A DNA stretch of 64,000 bases from Gorsachius magnificus. Taxonomy: Eukaryota; Chordata; Aves; Pelecaniformes; Ardeidae. Both the position numbers and the translations under genes were made by a program. The stretch covers positions 34,008,885 to 34,072,884 of the forward strand of contig CM067109.1 in assembly GCA_034008185.1 (NCBI GenBank). The letters run 5' to 3'. The notes beneath the pieces are model-generated. The model was given only the letters and a program-made list of their open reading frames with translations. It did not search any database and was not told the DNA's origin. Shown one piece after another: positions 50,386 to 62,712 of this stretch (the stretch's first letter is position 1; the number at the start of each line of letters is the position of its first letter).

Positions 50386-53300
50386 AAATAATAATACTGA
50401 AAAACGTGAATACCTAATATTGGAATGCCTAAAACTGAATACCTAATACTGAAAAAAACAGTACTTCAGTTTAGAAAGATTATTTCAGATCACAGCTGTC
50501 TTGTCTTCTTGCTTCTCAAAGAGAATGACAACAGAGTGATGCCAATTCAAGGCAATTTATAATTAAAGATTTACTATAGAATCAAAACAAGGAGAAGAGG
50601 CACAAAAGCATAAGCTTTTCTTTACTGCTGCTTCACATATTTAGAAAGTATGGAAAATAACTGAAAATAACAGTTACCAGGAGGATTCAGTTGACCAATA
50701 CATACCAAAAGTGCTTCCAGAATACAATTCACTTCATTAAGATTTTACAAGACTTTATCAATTCTCTTGAATATTACAAAGCAGGCTCTGCATATAAACT
50801 AACCTGACTTAATCCAGCTGAATATTGAGAAATCTGTCTAAAACACAGATAAAAGGAATAATGAATAGAAATACTAGGTTAACAACTGTAAACCATTGTA
50901 TTACCTCAAAGAATGTACTAATATACTTGAGATAGTTCTTCGAGGGTAAAAAACATTAAATCCATATTTTCTGAATATAAAGGCTTTCTGATTATTGAAT
51001 CTTTCACAGAGTGTCAGATATTACTCAAAGATTAGGATGAGACAAATGAAAAACAAACGTACGACATGCTAACGTCTAACATCACACCATGCTAATATAC
51101 ACATTGTAAATAGTTTGTTATTGGAATGACCTCTCGCCACGTGCTCCTACTGCACCCAATGACACCTTTTGCTTGGTTTTTTTTCCTGATCATTTGTTAT
51201 TTTTTTCTGTTAAATGTATTACTTACTGCCTTTCAGAGGAGAGAAATGTGACACAAAAATATCAACTTTAATTACTCAATATTTAAAGACAATGAAAGGT
51301 GAAGAAGAGTTTCCCTTGACAGTCCTATGCTTTGTAAAAGTCTGCATTATTTTGAAACCACCACTATACGTTGCTCTCAGCAAAAGTACTGGTTCTCTGT
51401 AAATTTGTATTCCCATTGTTACTTAGCTTCTCAACTACAACATGAACTGGATTGAGAAGATGCTTTTTTAGGATCAGCATTAAACGTCTGTCAATCCAAC
51501 TACTGATTTTATTTCTTTTACAAAGAGATTTTTTTTGGTAGATGCCAAGCCTGCAGGTAGTACCATTTATTAAGAACTACAAAGATCTGCCTCGTTGATA
51601 AAATGCTCGTAACTGCAATAAGCAGATGGCAGAATGGAGAGATGACAATAGACTCAGTGACAGCAACTCTGTACAAGAGTCAAACATACTGGACAGAGAC
51701 ATCAAGCCAGTTTTGACACTTCCCCTTCTCTGCGCTGCCATTACTTAAGGTATATATAATACACTTAAAAGATACAATGTTTGTCTATCAAACATCAGGA
51801 ATAAGTAATGTTGCCCAGCACCTGTCAAGCACACAGGAAGCCAGCACACATTTTTAATTATGTCAAGTGTCTGTGAAGGGGAAGAGTAAGGTCTACATCT
51901 TTCCCGCTGCAGTCTGAAAAGAAAAAATCACATACATATAGCGTGTGCTCTTGGAAATCACATCTTGTTTCTCTGCCACTGAAATATGCTGATGCAATTA
52001 TGTACTTGTAGAGCAAAGTTTCCTGGAAATAATTACTTCTAATCTGCAACTAAAACAAGTGAAATATTTAGTTGAAAGGAAAAAACCAGCTAAAATACAG
52101 CTACATGAGAGTATCATGGTACAAAGGTACCACATTTCTTTTTCTACAGCTGGGGCAGCCAGGCCATAGACTTTGAGATTAATTAAAATTAATGGAAGAA
52201 AATGAAGTTACTCATAAAGCATATGTTATGACCTTGCAAGCCTTAAGAGAACAGATGAATGGATATTACTGAATTAATAAAGCCAGTGCAATAATTAGGA
52301 CGTGATGCAAAATAACAGTCCACAAAACAAGTAAAAATGATAACTACAGAATGGGGCCGGGGGGGGCAGGTTCTTGTCAACAGATGAAGTATTAAGCCCT
52401 TCAGCAATCTAGTATACTTGACAATACCATATGGTTTATACAGGACAAGGAATTATTAAATGTTTTGCCAAAGAAGACCAAATAAATTTCTAACAGTATG
52501 TTCCTACTGCAAGAAGCAAGAACTATTTAACCAGTTTGTTAATTCCTGTTACTAATGCAGCTTTAAACAGAAAACAATTATGATCCAGGAAACTACCTTT
52601 TAAAAATGAAGAGGTTCTCAAATGAGTTACTGAGGAACTACAACAGGCAACTCCAGTGACTAGCTCAGACCAGATCAGCATGACAGAGCATATAATTTAC
52701 ACAGAAAAGAGACAGATGGAATTTCAAGAGTAGGTCCAGGCTAATGAATTTTGTATGAGCACATTTTAGCAAGCAGGGAGGGTAAAAGAAAATGGTGGGC
52801 AAGAAGGACATTTAACTTCTAACATCTATTTGCCAAGCAATATTAGCTGGAAGTGTTTAACAGAGGGTAACTTTTCTGAAATATTTAGAGTCTTTTAAAT
52901 AAACAATGGGATTTCCTTCCTGGATGGAATCACAGATGAATGCTTCCGCCCCACTCCATCACTAAGCTGATGCTCCTGGCCAGCATAAAGATAGCTGTTT
53001 ACTATCGTTACTCATCAAAAGAAGAAACAGTGAGATGCATGTAAAAAAGCTTATGCATACTGTAAACCAAATAATTTTTATTCTTTAGTTGGTTAATAAG
53101 TTTAAAAAAGTTTTCTCTGTAACAGTATTTTATTTCTTTGTATTTTTGATTTTCATCTTCTGAGATCTAAGTTTAATTTTCAAAGTTCTCTTCTCTCCAG
53201 TTTCAGGTTAGCCCACTTGGAAAAAAACCCAAAAAACCCCCATACAACAACCTGACTTGTTAACAAAAATTAAACTGCAATTTTAAAATTATAGGGGGAA

Positions 53301-55235
53301 AAAAAAGCAGAGGTTTTGAAGTATTATAGATTTCACTGAATACATACTTATCTTTGCCTCTAAAAACCAAAATTGGTAATGAGAATAAGGGTCTCTATTG
53401 CTTTTGTGTCAGACAAGAAATGCATGTTTGGTAGTATCCTATGTTGCTACATCTGAAAACACAGCTCTGCAGATACGATTTTGAAACTATGAACCTAAAC
53501 AAAAAACAGGATTATATTCAGCCTTTGACCAGGAGCAGCTATTCAAAGAAAGATACTAGTTAAAAATAAGACCTACTCAAACTTATCAGGAAAAATATGT
53601 TTAAACAATGCAATTTAGGGGGTTTTGTTTTGGTTTTTTCAACTGAAGCACTTTAAATAACTATTTCCTTGTCTTAACTTGATGCAGCCTGCAGCAGGTA
53701 TTCAGGTGTTTGTTGGAAAGGTATATAATTCACTTACACCATCCACATTGACAAAGGTCACTTCCTCAAGCTTACTAGAGTTAGTATATCATGGCTTTAA
53801 AGTTTTGTTCCCAGCCTCCTTCTCAAATGCTCCTTCCCATACTTAAAAGCTACCTAAACCCAAACGTTTAAGTGTGATGCAACTATGGAATAAAAATTAA
53901 TAAAAGCCCAACAGCACATGCAGGTCCAGTATATTTCTATTAAACTTACAACTAGTGCAAACAGAAAACTTTGACCCAGAATACTCAGTTCATCTGACTT
54001 CACCATAACATACTGCCTTTGCATATGATTATGCAAGCCTGGTGGCCAAGCCGGCAGCATAAGGCTGCCCAAAGGAGAAGAGATTATAAAGAAAGCCATG
54101 CTATAATGTTGGTACTGTTACGCAAGAACTTAATTTCAGTGATCACACTGCCATTGCCTCACTTCTTTCCATTTCAAAGTCACCGTGAGAACCTCCCTCC
54201 TCCATCTTTATTATTCTAATAAGTGCTCTTCCTCAAGGGGAAAAAAGAAATAATAAAGCAAGCACACCACGTAAGACAGAGTATGCCTCACAATACACCA
54301 ACAGCAGCCGGGTGGTGTGAGGAGAAGCTTTCAGTAAGGGAGACAACAGGGAAAAAGTAGGAAGAAGCAGCTGTGCAACACACTTCTACTCCTCATGGCG
54401 AAACAAAGCACCAGTTCCCCAGTCCTCATTACAATCCTCCCGGAAATGTTCCAAGGACTCTTACTGTATTCAGGACGAGCCATGACAGAAGTCAGCCAAC
54501 TACTGGTACAACAGCAATTACTTCTCCCCAACACAGACCCTCTCCATCACTCCCACTGAGAGCTGTGTAGCTGCAGGCTTCTGCCATCCATTCATTTCCA
54601 CATGCAGCTATGCAAGCATGTGTGTGTGTATGTATGTCCAGTGAAGTACTGCACCGCTCTAGAGAGCACACTAACAAGCAAAGGTATGCTCATAGAAAAA
54701 CATCTACTAATGCACATCATTTGCTATTTTCTTTATAACAGGTACATACACACTCACACATATGCCAGTTAAAATCCCTATGTAAAATAGCATATAAACA
54801 ACCAGTATATAAAGCCGTTAAGACCCGAGACTATTTTCCTACATATCTGTAGACCACTCAAAACAACATCTCAACTGTTCGGAGACACTCCCTGGTATCT
54901 TAATATGCAGAGCCAGAACTGGCAAAACACGCCTGCCAATAAACCAAAGCAGCTTAGCAAGCTTCATGCTCTGGAAAGTAGCACTAATGCACACTAGAGC
55001 GCACAAATGCAGCCATCGAGTACCATGGATGGTACTATCGACGGTTAAAGAGAGCTGCGAGCCTTCGTTTACCCTTCACTAAGTAGGGTTTATTACAGAG
55101 AAATATAAAGTTACCCAGAGAAAGCCAGGCACTAGTGCACTTTGTTACTACCAGCCTGAACAGTAATGTCACATTCCGGTTTAGTGCTTGCCCAAGAGTA
55201 TTAAGGAAGGTACGGGGACTGCTGGTGGTTGTAAC
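50386..55235 (-). other. MACIR: MACIR intron, right part
   Basis: AT-rich sequence between the intronic CR1 and the CpG island. It contains a short TG/TATG microsatellite near 54616-54637 and a G-run near 52355-52367. No coding exon is recognised. A second non-coding 5' exon may lie here but cannot be located from sequence alone. Confidence 0.5.
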
Positions 55236-55241
55236 TTACAG
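55236..55241 (-). other. Alternative candidate splice donor at the CpG-island edge
   Basis: Minus-strand CAGCT|GTAAGTTAC, with GT at 55239-55238. GTAAGT is an ideal intron start, although the exon side ends in T. It would define an alternative or second non-coding MACIR exon running through the left part of the island. Weaker than the 56105 donor on the exon side and stronger on the intron side. Confidence 0.3.
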
Positions 55242-55560
55242 CTGAAGAGAGCTATAAATGATTCTGAACAGAGAGAGGTGCTAACAGGTGAACTCTGGCG
55301 TTTCCGCCGATTACACTGCTGCTAGCAAGCTGGCACCGAAAGCGCACTCGGGCAACCTCACCGCCGGCTTCGGGCCCTACGTGACAACTCCCCGGGCTTC
55401 CTCCCGCACGCGGGTACCGGGACCAAGACCCTGGCGTCCTCCCAGACCTGCCCGGACAGCTCCACGAACGCTCTGCGGAGCTCCTCGCTGCCCGCTCGCC
55501 TCCACCGCGTTCATCAGCTGCCGCTGGGAAAGCGAAAAAGCTGCGGGCGGGGAGAGCAGG

Positions 55561-55612
55561 GCACACGGGCCTGCGGGGAGCGCGGGGCACACGGGCCTGC
55601 GGGGAGCGCGGG
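55561..55612. repeat. 26-bp tandem duplication in the CpG island
   Basis: Two adjacent exact copies of a 26-bp unit (55561-55586 and 55587-55612) starting GCACACGGGCCTGCGGGG. A degenerate third copy lies just upstream at about 55541-55566. GC-rich minisatellites of this size often vary in copy number. Confidence 0.9.
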
Positions 55613-56102
55613 GCCGCCGCTCGGCTCGCGGAAGCGGCAGGCAGGGATATGCGCCGGGGCCTCCGCCCTGCGGGGGCGGAAAGCCCATCGTACGCGCCCG
55701 CGGGGCCGGGGTCCAGCCACCACGCGGCTCCTAAGCCGGCAGCGGCCTCGCCGCGGGGCCCGGCCCCGCTGGGAGGGGACAGAGGCGCCGCCGCCCGCGG
55801 GAGGGGAGGGCCGGGCCGCGCCGCTCCCCGCGGCCCCCGCCCTGCCCCAGGGGGCGCGGGCGGCAGCACTGCGGCTCCCCGGGGCGGGCCGCGCCCCCCC
55901 CCCCCCACCAACCCGGCCGCCCCCCCGCCCCCGCCCACCGCACGGCACCGCGTCCGCCGGGCGCCAGGGTCGGCCCGGCTCCCCCCGCGCCCGCGGCCCC
56001 TCCTGGGGCCCACCCGCCGGCCCACGCTCCGCTACCGGCTCCGTGAGGCACGCGCAGGGCCCGAGGGCCGAGGAGGCCGCCGCGCCGCCGTCCCCGCCCC
56101 CT

Positions 56103-56107
56103 ACCTG
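56103..56107 (-). other. MACIR: Candidate splice donor of MACIR exon 1
   Basis: On the minus strand the sequence reads CGCAG|GTAGGGGG, with GT at 56104-56103 and the exon ending at 56105. It is a strong donor inside the CpG island. If used, exon 1 starts somewhere upstream (higher coordinates, about 56.1-56.6 kb) and splices about 10.3 kb to the acceptor at 45791. Inferred from sequence only. Confidence 0.5.
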
Positions 56108-56811
56108 CGGTCCAGCGCGGCGGGACACGGCGCGCAGCGCGGCGGAAGCAGCGGGGCGCCCAGCGCGGCGCGGCCGCCTCACCCAACCCGGCCCGGCCCG
56201 GTGGCGCGGCGCGCTCCGGAGTCGGCCTCGCACCGCCACGGGGTGGCGGCTCCCGCCGGCCGCACCCCGGGCCCCCCACCCCGCCCGGCTGGCGCCGCCG
56301 CCTCTCGCCTCGCCCCCTTCCCGGCCGCACTCCGCACTCCCGTCTCTGCGAACCGCCCCTCGCGGGCGGGCGCACGGAGGCGGCGCCGGGGCGCACGTAA
56401 CGGCCGGGGCGGGACGGGCCGGGCCGGGGTGAGCAGCGGCGAGCGGCTCCCCGCAGGGCGGCCCTGGGCTGGCCCAGGCAGCTGGCGCGGGCAGGGGCCC
56501 GCTGCCCCCGCACAGCCCTGCGGCTCCCGACGGCCGGGGCCCGGATGCTGCGCTGGAGGTCCCTGGGGAGGAGGGGCGCCAAGGCCGCCGGGCCGTGCCT
56601 TTCGGATCCCCCTGCAGAGGCGGCTCTGGAGTGCTAGGCGGTGAGCCCTGTTGGGACAAGCCTTGTCTTCCACCCATTCCACCGATGCCGATACTCTTTG
56701 GCTTAGTAAACTTTAGTCTCGGGGCACCTTTCACGTCGTAGGCAGCTATAAGGGATCAAGTCATCATCTCCTGGTGGCTTTCTCTTCGCTGAAAATACCA
56801 CCCATGTCCTT

Positions 56812-56875
56812 CATAGAACCAGAATCACTTTGGTTGGAGAAGACCTTTAAGATCCTCCTTCTATAACCTCTGTGG
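56812..56875 (-). mobile_element. Very short CR1 3' end, minus strand
   Basis: Reverse-complement CR1 tail and 3' UTR: ATAGAACCAGAATCACTTTG followed by GTTGGAGAAGACCTTTAAGATC. Only about 60 bp, lying about 150 bp outside the MACIR CpG island. Confidence 0.75.
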
Positions 56876-59749
56876 TAGTTCCGTCATCTAGGACGCTGAC
56901 TAGATACAAACGTTTAGGAATGGTTTTGCCAACAACCAGTCAGATCATTTCCCTATTTTATTTTGCCACTCAAAGACTGAGCAAAGACACTATACCTGCT
57001 CTGAACCTTGCAAACAATTGCTGAACTTCTGGCCCTTAAGTAAAAATAAAAGCGGAGGGGAAAAGAAAGTGCAACATCACAGCCCCCTTTTCTCCCCTTC
57101 TCAATAATGTCTTTTTGGGAGCTGAACCACACAGGTGGCATTTCTAATCCTCCTGGGATGGAGTTGAGCCGGCTTTTCCTTCTAAAACTGGGTCTTTACA
57201 GATGCATTCTTAAATACATTAAGTTTACTACCCTCCTTGGGAATGCAGAGGTGTCCTCTGTACAAAGGCCATGCTCTGGCTTCCCTCTGGTCCCAGTGGT
57301 CAAGAGGGCTGCAGGTCATCTAGTCTGGAATTACAGAGAAGGGTGTCAGCACTAGATACGCACCCAGACCAGCCAGACCAGCTGCTCATTGTGCACCCAG
57401 ATGCATCTGGAATTTGCATTTCTTGGAAATTCTCAGCTAGAACAAACAGAGAAACAAAGAACAAGGGGTTTACAAGGAATTTTAACTACAGTCTCTTTAG
57501 CTCTGCAAGCCCTTAAGAATCATTGATTTTGCAAGTTCACAAAAGTGTAAGAGCTAAATTAGTTGGTTTAGTACAGAACACAGAGAATATATCTGGTCAA
57601 GCAGCAGTGTGAGAAAAGGAATTTGGAGTGTGATTCAGACTCTTTATGATGGTCTGTGTTGCTTACAGTACACAAACTCCTTTGCTTCATGTTGGCACCT
57701 GCAATACTAGTTTTAGCCTCAGTCAGAAATCTCATCTTCCTATGTTGTCCTGCAGTATAAATGAGGCTATAAAATCCTGTCAGTGCATCACAACTTTAAC
57801 CCAACAAACTTCCCCCCATGACTTCCCCCCACCTTGCTGTCGACTGAGTTGTCAGTCAGTCTCTGAGATGGACTTCCAAGGCTGATGGCGGCGGGGCGGG
57901 GGGGGAGGGGGGGGGGGGAGGCAGGCAGCGGTGCTGAATGACTTCAGGAAATAACAGGTGCTTGGGGGTGATCATAATGTGTTCTAGCTAAGTAAATGTT
58001 TAAAGTAAAACATGATCCACCATAAATCAGGCCTTTTAACATTTAATAAACTGTAATATTTAATAGCATTTATTGCACTGACCGAATTAACATGGTGCAA
58101 AATGGTCTTTTAGATTTCTAGGTACCAAAAGAAGGGGAGATCCTGAAAGTGTCTCCCAAAGTAAGCATCAAAATCCACACCAAATATTTGAAAATAAACC
58201 TGTATCTTCCTAAAATCCCATAATTTTCAAAGTCCTGCATTTTCCACTCACACAGAGCATTATCATTAAGATTTTCCCAAGACTGACTACTGTATTTCAC
58301 TATTATTTGCAGTGCTCTTAAAGTCATCCACGATTTTTGTGTGCAGAACAGATACTTTGGAGGGCTTGGGCTTTATTTTCCCCACTTAAGGTCTGGTTAA
58401 CGGTTTTTAGTGCTGCTTCAACACAGAGAAAAACACAGACCATTACAGACCATTTTCTCTGCATCATTGCCCTGACTAGAACATGAAGTATCCTACATCT
58501 TGTGATGGCTGTGCTCATCAGCAGGTTCCTGCATCAATGACAGTCAATTAGAATGACAATATAACTCAATTTTAAAAAGTAAACATAGTATTAAAGGTAA
58601 AACACAGAAAAAGGGCTCAATTTCTTCCCTGTAAGTGCTTCATTATTTATTAACCTTATGAGTTTTTATCAAAATACTTTTTTCCTTTCTTTTGCATATT
58701 GCAGGCTTGTACATTGTAAATTGCTATGGTGATTTGAGCATTAATGAAGTTACTAAATCACAAGGGCTGAAAGCCGAGCAATTGAAAGAATATTTACTCA
58801 GTGTGTTTAATTCTTTGTTTTTATGCACATGGATTTAATACCAAAACCTAATGAGACAAACATTTTTTATTAGAAATTCAGTTTCTTTTTCCTTGTTAAG
58901 GTATGTAGCCATTATTTTGAAAATTTGGATTTTACTGGAAATCCATAACTGCATTCAGGATGAAGTACAAAGTACTTATGTGGGGCAGGGAGGGAAGAGA
59001 AAAACAGTTCTGAGGAGGGTATGGCTGAAGTAGTAGGATAACTTTTACATGGAAAAAAAATCATTAAAACCAGAATACTTTAATATTAAAAGACAAAAAA
59101 GAATATTATCTATTGCCATGCAGTTCAGCAACTTTTGCCATCCAAAACCAAAAGCTTAGTAATTTTGTTATACATCTTAAAAGGCTATTTGGCTAAGTTA
59201 AAAGAAACTGTAGTGAAAAATTACTTAGAAGCCAAACAATATGTCCTAAGTACACCATTTAATAAAATCCCACCTTTGTTTTTTATATAGTAAGTTAACA
59301 AAATTAATTTTAGTGAGTGCAAAAAGTTTCCCTTAATTTACTTTTTTGGCCAAATTCACTTTTTGCCTAATCAAGTTCATTTCAGTAGGAAATATGACTA
59401 CTTAAGGAAGGCTGAATTTGTGTCCAGATGGAAGAGGTAACCACAGGAAAGAACATGGAAAAGTTAGTACCAACTCTGATTCAGACCATCTCAAAGCAAT
59501 AAATAGAACCAAGCAACATGAAAAGATGCACTCTGTCCTACACTGTAAGATTTAAAAGTTACTGGGAAAGGGAAGTGAAGTTTTGGACCAGTCTTACACA
59601 AATGGTGCATTCAGTATGTATATATAGCAGAAGGCAAGAGAAAGTACTTGCTAACGTTGTTCTAGGTCTGTTCAGTGAACATAAGTTTATCAAAATCAAA
59701 ATGTAAATCTATTAAATAAGCAAGAGAAGTGATAAAGGCATGTTCATGA
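56876..59749. other. MACIR upstream flank
   Basis: Apart from the G-rich tract, this is ordinary AT-rich sequence with short open frames. In human, PPIP5K2 lies on this side of MACIR, but no exon of it is recognised here. Confidence 0.5.
57886..57926. repeat. G-rich tract with quadruplex potential
   Basis: About 40 bases, nearly all G on the plus strand, with runs GGCGGCGGGG, G10 and G12 separated by single A or C. It lies about 1.2 kb upstream of the MACIR CpG island. Confidence 0.85.
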
Positions 59750-59926
59750 TCAGACCAGGTTGCTCACAGAAGTGGCAGTCTCCATCCTTCAAGGTTTTCA
59801 AGCCTAAACTGAATGAAGTCCTAGGTGACCTGGTCTGGTCTCACAGATTAACCTGATTTGGGCAAAAGAGTAGAGACCTCCTGAGGCCCTTTCCAGCCTG
59901 AATTATTCTGTGTTTCTATGATACTT
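59750..59926 (+). mobile_element. CR1 3' fragment (older subfamily), plus strand
   Basis: Contains the CR1 ORF2 end/3' UTR pattern: CTCCATCCTTCAAGGTTTTC, then a CCTGGTCTGGTCTCA segment, and a tail TTCCAGCCTGAATTATTCTG ending TTTCTATGAT. Diverged and 5'-truncated. Confidence 0.8.
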
Positions 59927-60001
59927 TTTTAACCTTATTGTTTGTGGATTGAATGCACAGCATATGTCAAGGTCAAAATGTATGGAATTAATATTGGTTT
60001 A

Positions 60002-60095
60002 GAATAGAATAGAATGGAATGGAATGGAATAGAATAGAATAGAATGGAATGGAATGGAATGGAATAGACTAGACTAGACTAGACTAGACTAGAAT
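60002..60095. repeat. Pentanucleotide satellite (GAATA/GAATG/GACTA)
   Basis: About 19 consecutive 5-bp units in blocks: GAATA, GAATG, GAATA, GAATG, then GACTA. It abuts the 3' end of a minus-strand CR1, whose natural tail is a short ATTCTATG-type repeat, and so probably grew from that tail. Confidence 0.92.
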
Positions 60096-60590
60096 ATTTC
60101 AGTTGGAAGGGACCTACAATGATCATCTGGTCCAACTGCCTGACTACTTCAGGGCTGACCAGAAGTGAGAGCATGTTATGAAGGGCATTGGCTAAACGCC
60201 TCTTACACACTGACAAGCATGGGCCATCAACCAGCTCTCTAGGAAGCCTGTTCCAGTGTTTGACCACCCTCTCGGTAAAAAAATGTTTCCTAGTGTCAGG
60301 TCTGAACCTCCCCTGATGCAGCTTTGAGCCATTCCCAGGTGTCCTGGCACTGGATACCAGAGAGGAGAGATCAGCACCTCCCTCTCCACATCCCCTCCTT
60401 GGGAAGTTGTAGAGAGCAGTGAGGTTGCCATACTCAACAAACCCAGAGTCCTCAGCTGCTCCTCACGGGACATGCCTTCCAGACCTTCCACCAGCTTGGT
60501 TGCCTCCTCTGGACACATTCAAGGACCTGAACACCCTTCTTAAATTGTGGGGCCAAGAACTGCACACAGTTTGAGTCAGTGTTTACTTGT
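60096..60590 (-). mobile_element. CR1 3' fragment (older subfamily), minus strand
   Basis: Reverse-complement CR1 3' UTR (ATTTCAGTTGGAAGGGACC) followed by ORF2 C-terminal pieces: [19 protein letters not shown] at 60267-60210 and, in another frame, EATKLVEGLEGMSREEQLR, then TLGLLS, near 60510-60430. Frameshifted, 5'-truncated near 60590. Confidence 0.88.
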
Positions 60591-62707
60591 TCATAACTAC
60601 TACTCAATCTAGAAAAGGCAGGAATCTCCAAGCTTTTGTGTTTTTTTTTTCCATTCTACTTCAAATACAATGTCATTTCAGTCTTTTGAATTCTTTTGAT
60701 TTGATTTTCTCCTTTGCAGACCTCAGTAGTTTGTAACTCTACATCTACTGTACAAGTGCTCTTTAAAAATGACCATAGACTCCCTAGTTAAGATTCATAA
60801 ATAGTCCAAAATATTTCCCAGAGTAGTCTTTAATAATTATTTATGGACACTTTAGAAATGATGGTTTAAGTCTAAATATATTCTCAGCCCTCACCCAAAA
60901 GAGGAATTAAAAAGTTATCAAGAATCTGAAGACAAAGAAGACAGAGGTCCAAATGGATTTATACTCTGATTTTAAAAGATTCACAAGAGTTTTAATATTT
61001 ATATTAGTATACAATAAATAATAATAATCTTATGAAAGGAGCAATTATTCCCTCTTCTGGAGACATGTATTAGAACAGGAGATTTAGTGAGACATGTGCA
61101 TCCAGACCAAATTGGCTTTGTTGGACGCAAAGATATTGCAGTTGTATCAGGAGAAGTCTTGATCTTGTTTTCCCTTGTTGGTGACTTTTGTCCCTTAACT
61201 GAACAGAACTGGAGGTCTGTAAGTGTAGTGCAATAGAAAATGGCTTTGATGGTATTCCATTCTACTTAGACATCAGATTATATAGATCAAGAGTGTTGCA
61301 CAAAAAGTGGGCTTCTCAAAAACACGTTGGATAAAAGATGCATCCGGGCAAAAATAGCCTAATATAACTCTCTTTCTGGCTAATCTTGAGATACCCATGT
61401 AAAATATGAATTTCCTTTTCTGCATTTCTCAAGAAGTTCTCATTGGGACCTGTCAACCACATAATCCTGTTTAAATCAGAGCAATTATCACCAAATTAGG
61501 CTCACTCTTTTTGAAAGAGAACACACCACTAGACATTGTAATTTCCACATGAAAGTTCCTCTTTTCCATCAACTTTATGATAGAAAAATATGCATTGATC
61601 TCAGTATAGCTTGGATGAAGACAAAAAGTTATTTCTAGTCATGTTCAGTGTTATTTCAGAAAGCTGATTCTTCCCTTAGCAGGAGATCACACAAAAAATT
61701 GTCTGTTTCTGCTTGCTACATTCATACACTACGTGGCATAGTGACAAACTGGTTTTCATCCATTTTTTTTTCTTCCTTAAAACAAGTACATGTTAGAACT
61801 GTTTTGTATCATCGCAAAAGCTTGTAAGGTCTTTTCTACACTAGCTTCTACCTCCTTTATGGTACAGATATTCTCTGTATTTAGTGCATCCTCCTCCTCA
61901 AAGGCCCACGTGTGATGCCACTCACACACACTCTGATCTCTCTGAGATTCGTCTACAGTGTGAACGGCAAATAGAATTTGTCTCCAAAGTACAGATGATT
62001 TGCAGGGCTCTCTTATTGTGTCATACTTCATACTTCACATACTTCAGCTTGTTCACTGAAAGAAGATAGAAGGATCAGAGACAGAACTGCACATACTTTG
62101 AAGACTGAGCCAGACCTGCAGCTAGCTATTTTGCAGTGAATGTCAAAGCTGGAATACTGAGTCTTTGCTATTCTTAATGGAACTGTATTTGGTTAGACCA
62201 CAGGACTGTTATATTTAAAAATGGATAGTTAGAAAGCTGACGGAGATAATACCATATGTGGTCTAGAGTATGCCAGGTTTTATTTCTTTGTTTATAGATA
62301 AGATGCTTCAGTTTTTAATTTGGCATCTGTTTTCCACAGTAATACACTCAGGAATGCTTTGTTATTACACCAGTTTTTATATTTCAAAGCAGAAGATGGT
62401 TGTTTTTAAGGGCTAAGTGAGGGAGACGAGAAATTAGTATTTGAAAATATTCAGTGACCTTTGTCCTCTCCACAAAACCAAGCAAAATTAAAACCATGTT
62501 TAAAAATAAAAAGAAACATAAACAACTACTAGATAGTACCCTTCTTCCACCAATTCTTCAAGAACTGATGTTTTAGAAAAGTTTTTGCAGTTTTTTCTTT
62601 AGCAAATTACTTGTGGGTCTATCAATTGCTGTAAACTCATAACAAATACAGGAAAAATAAAGGATCATTATGCTTCCATCTGTGTTAGATGACACAAACC
62701 AGCGTTA
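60591..62707. other. Gene-free sequence
   Basis: AT-rich, nothing recognisable as gene or transposon. Confidence 0.5.
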
Positions 62708-62712
62708 AATCC

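Larger units (their letters stand above)
55280..56660 (-). promoter_or_regulatory. MACIR: CpG island; likely MACIR promoter and non-coding first exon
   Basis: About 1.4 kb of extremely GC-rich, CpG-dense sequence, densest from 55540 to 56560, in a region that is otherwise AT-rich. It lies about 10 kb upstream of the MACIR coding exon in the correct orientation, and no other gene is recognised nearby, so it is best read as the promoter/exon 1 island of MACIR. Visible motifs include several GGGCGGG-type Sp1/KLF boxes and an NRF1-like GCACGCGCAGG near 56048. There is no obvious TATA box, as usual for island promoters. The long open frames on both strands here reflect the lack of AT-rich stop codons, not coding sequence. 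A divergent transcript on the plus strand is possible but not shown. Confidence 0.8.

Noticed and set aside
55252..56734. Long open frames of 257, 283, 331 and 406 residues on both strands of the CpG island
   Set aside because: They overlap each other in several frames and encode low-complexity Gly/Ala/Pro/Arg sequence. This is expected where GC-rich DNA lacks stop codons; no domain is recognisable.
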